Source of the DNA: Phycisphaerae bacterium
Lineage (GTDB): Bacteria > Planctomycetota > Phycisphaerae > UBA1845
Assembly: GCA_029260155.1 (NCBI GenBank)
Contig: JAJDDU010000193.1
Span: 1-7,699 of the forward strand
Direction: 5' to 3'
DNA: 7,699 nucleotides
Positions 6,680-7,699 of this stretch are shown one piece after another (the first letter of the stretch is position 1; each line of letters opens with the position of its first letter). The position numbers and the translations under genes were made by a program. The notes under the pieces were generated by a model. That model worked only from the letters and a program-made list of their open reading frames with translations. It was not told the DNA's origin and made no database searches.

Positions 6680-7393
6680 ATGGACCTCGACCGCATCAGC
6701 CGAACGCTCGCAAAAGACCTGAAGCCGCTGTGTTTCGCCCCCCCGGTTACGCACATCTACAATCCGTTGGAATACGCGTGCGTGCCACACGCGCAGTACA
6801 TTCGCCGCTACGGGCAGGGCGGATGCGAAGTCCTGATGTTCGGCATGAACCCGGGCCCGTGGGGCATGGTGCAGACCGGCGTCCCGTTTGGTGAGGTGTC
6901 GCTTGTTCGCGACTGGCTGGGAATTGACGAGCCCGTCGGACAACCTGCGGTGGAGCATCCGAAACGCCCGGTGCAAGGCTTCGCCTGCCCGCGCAGCGAA
7001 GTCAGCGGCCGGCGGCTGTGGGGCTGGGCCCGCGACCGATTTGGCAGCGCGGAGCGATTCTTCGAGCAGTTTTTCGTCGCGAACTACTGCCCGTTGTCCT
7101 TCATGGAAGCCACTGGCCGAAATCGCACGCCGGACAAACTCCCCGCAGCCGAACAAACGCCGCTCTTCGCAGCTTGCGACCGAGCACTGCGTCGCATCGT
7201 CGAGCACATGGATCCGAATATGGTCATTGGTATCGGCGCGTTCGCAGAGACCCGCGCCCGCATTGCGGTCGGCGACCTCGGCATTCCCATTCACCGCATT
7301 CTCCACCCCAGTCCCGCCAGCCCCCTGGCCAACAAAGACTGGCCCGGTATCGTGGCCCGTCAACTCACCGAATACGGAATCACATTGCCGTAG
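6680..7393 (+). CDS. SMUG1-type single-strand-selective uracil-DNA glycosylase
   Basis: Removes uracil and oxidised uracil such as 5-hydroxymethyluracil from DNA, starting base excision repair. The 237-residue product closely follows animal SMUG1: IYNPLEYA (26-33), motif 1 GMNPGPWGMVQTGVPFGE (55-72) with N57 matching the catalytic Asn85 of human SMUG1 and F70 matching Phe98, VRDWLGI (76-82), EHPKRPV and SEVSGRRLWGW (106-116), FVANYCPL (132-139), GRNRTP (146-151), and motif 2 HPSPASPLANK (209-219) with H209 matching human His239. Length fits the family. The ATG at 6680 is the only good start: an in-frame stop lies at 6662-6664. No Shine-Dalgarno sequence is seen, and the gene begins 34 bases after the 5S terminator with no clear promoter between, so its transcription is unexplained. 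Bacterial SMUG1 is known but patchy. Function is near certain; exact substrate range is not. Confidence 0.95.
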   Translation: MDLDRISRTLAKDLKPLCFAPPVTHIYNPLEYACVPHAQYIRRYGQGGCEVLMFGMNPGPWGMVQTGVPFGEVSLVRDWLGIDEPVGQPAVEHPKRPVQGFACPRSEVSGRRLWGWARDRFGSAERFFEQFFVANYCPLSFMEATGRNRTPDKLPAAEQTPLFAACDRALRRIVEHMDPNMVIGIGAFAETRARIAVGDLGIPIHRILHPSPASPLANKDWPGIVARQLTEYGITLP

Positions 7394-7465
7394 TCGACTT
7401 CGGAATCGATTTCTCGGGCAGTGAGAGTCCAGTCGCGTGCAATGCGATGGCTGGCCCGCTTCCTT

Positions 7466-7520
7466 CACGGCCTTGCTGCGCCGCGCAAGACCGTGCCACC
7501 CGAGCCTGCTCGCACGGCTC
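7466..7520 (-). other. Structured segment, possible ncRNA or dispersed repeat (minus strand)
   Basis: Two inverted repeats share one arm. Helix B pairs 7466-7476 with 7485-7495: 11 bp around an 8-base loop. On the + strand it has one C-A mismatch; on the - strand this becomes a G-U wobble, so the - strand RNA pairs fully. Helix A pairs 7491-7496 with 7512-7517 and encloses a small hairpin (CGAG/CTCG, 7501-7504 with 7508-7511 read on +). Both use 7491-7495, so they cannot form together. No T tract follows on either strand, so it is not a simple terminator. It matches no riboswitch or small RNA that I can recognise. It could be an unknown ncRNA, an attenuator or a palindromic intergenic repeat. 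Confidence 0.3.
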
Positions 7521-7615
7521 TTCGTTACACATGACTGTGGCGTCGTCGTGTGAGATACCGGGCCTTGCAGCCAAACAGTGTGTAGGCAATACTCCGTCAT
7601 TGAGGGATTTGGTGC

Positions 7616-7644
7616 TTGATCGGATTGGATTGACGTAGTACAAT
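7616..7644 (+). promoter_or_regulatory. Predicted promoter reading out of the right edge
   Basis: TTGATC (7616-7621) and TACAAT (7639-7644) with a 17-base spacer; four and five of six consensus matches. A TTGACG at 7630-7635 looks like a better -35 box but has no -10 at the right distance. The start point would be near 7651. The gene it serves lies beyond the window, and its leader carries the hairpin and CAGTT repeat described separately. Confidence 0.5.
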
Positions 7645-7669
7645 GAGTGTGCTTGTGCGAGGGGTCGGA

Positions 7670-7690
7670 AACTGGACTGTCAGTTCAGTT
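7670..7690 (+). other. Leader hairpin overlapping the CAGTT repeat
   Basis: AACTGGAC (7670-7677) pairs with GTTCAGTT (7683-7690) as an 8-bp stem with one G-U and a 5-base loop. The right arm is made of repeat units, so longer repeat tracts give alternative pairing registers for the same left arm. It sits about 20 nt into the predicted transcript from the 7616-7644 promoter. Function is unknown. Confidence 0.4.
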
Positions 7691-7699
7691 CAGTTCAGT
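7681..7699 (+). repeat. CAGTT pentanucleotide tandem repeat, cut by the window edge
   Basis: CAGTT is repeated three full times plus CAGT, perfect, running to the last base, so the true copy number is not known. The unit length is not a multiple of three, so copy changes would shift a reading frame if the tract were coding, or alter leader length if it is not. Confidence 0.85.

Larger units (their letters stand above)
7394..7699. other. 306-base non-coding region at the right edge
   Basis: No convincing gene was found. It contains, left to right: featureless sequence (7394-7465) without a terminator for the glycosylase gene; a strongly foldable segment (7466-7520); featureless sequence (7521-7615); a rightward promoter (7616-7644); and a hairpin with a CAGTT repeat (7670-7699). 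Short open frames across it lack ribosome sites and family resemblance. Confidence 0.7.

Noticed and set aside
7454..7476. Minus-strand resemblance to the SRP RNA helix 8 core (AAGGCC-GTGAA-GGAAGCGG)
   Set aside because: The GGAA tetraloop is missing, the conserved AGCAG reads AGCGG, and the flanks do not pair into a 4.5S-like rod. The same bases fit the 11-bp hairpin better.
7489..7520. Minus-strand resemblance to group II intron domain V (starts GAGCCGTGCG, later GCACGGTC)
   Set aside because: No GNRA loop or two-base bulge in the right place, the outer pairs fail, and there is no reverse transcriptase gene or intron boundary in the window.
6488..7600. 370-residue open frame on the minus strand covering the glycosylase gene and the 5S gene
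   Set aside because: It runs antisense through a clear SMUG1 gene, a 5S rRNA and a terminator. Its product has no recognisable domain and the composition expected of a shadow frame in GC-rich DNA.
7531..7638. Possible 35-residue small gene on the plus strand
   Set aside because: No ribosome site, no family resemblance, it is the tail of a longer shadow frame, and it overlaps the predicted promoter at 7616-7644.

Overview
The window looks like a stretch of a Planctomycetota chromosome, perhaps near the Phycisphaerae. The pointers are a very large Ig/PKD-like surface protein ending in a paired 'DGDVDLxDF' calcium-loop tail (common in that phylum), a short 5S rRNA gene standing alone instead of in a 16S-23S-5S operon, and a SMUG1-type uracil-DNA glycosylase. 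The class-level guess is inference only. All recognisable genes lie on the + strand.

Layout. (1) 2-4303: the 3' part of a giant gene, open at the left edge. It encodes the end of an Ig domain, ten tandem all-beta repeats of about 93 residues, another Ig domain, a beta-propeller-like module and two EF-hand/dockerin-like calcium loops. (2) 4304-4426: an intergenic gap with a good sigma70-type promoter and a short leader. (3) 4427-6418: a two-gene operon, diadenylate cyclase cdaA/dacA (GTG start) followed 3 nt later by the YbbR-domain regulator cdaR. Together they make and control cyclic di-AMP at the membrane. The cyclase carries Asp-Met-Gly where the family normally has its Asp-Gly-Ala active-site motif. 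(4) 6467-6645: a self-contained 5S rRNA transcription unit with its own promoter, a 105-nt RNA and a TTCG-loop terminator. (5) 6680-7393: SMUG1-like uracil-DNA glycosylase. (6) 7394-7699: non-coding. It holds a strongly foldable segment with mutually exclusive hairpins (better paired when read on the - strand), a second sigma70-type promoter firing rightward, and a CAGTT pentamer repeat that runs off the right edge.

Functional links. CdaA and CdaR are a known partnership. The other genes (surface protein, 5S, DNA repair) show no evident link to them and seem to be independent units. No phage, transposon, CRISPR or defence locus is visible. The least explained parts are the variant cyclase motif, the self-contained 5S unit and the structured right-hand intergenic region.
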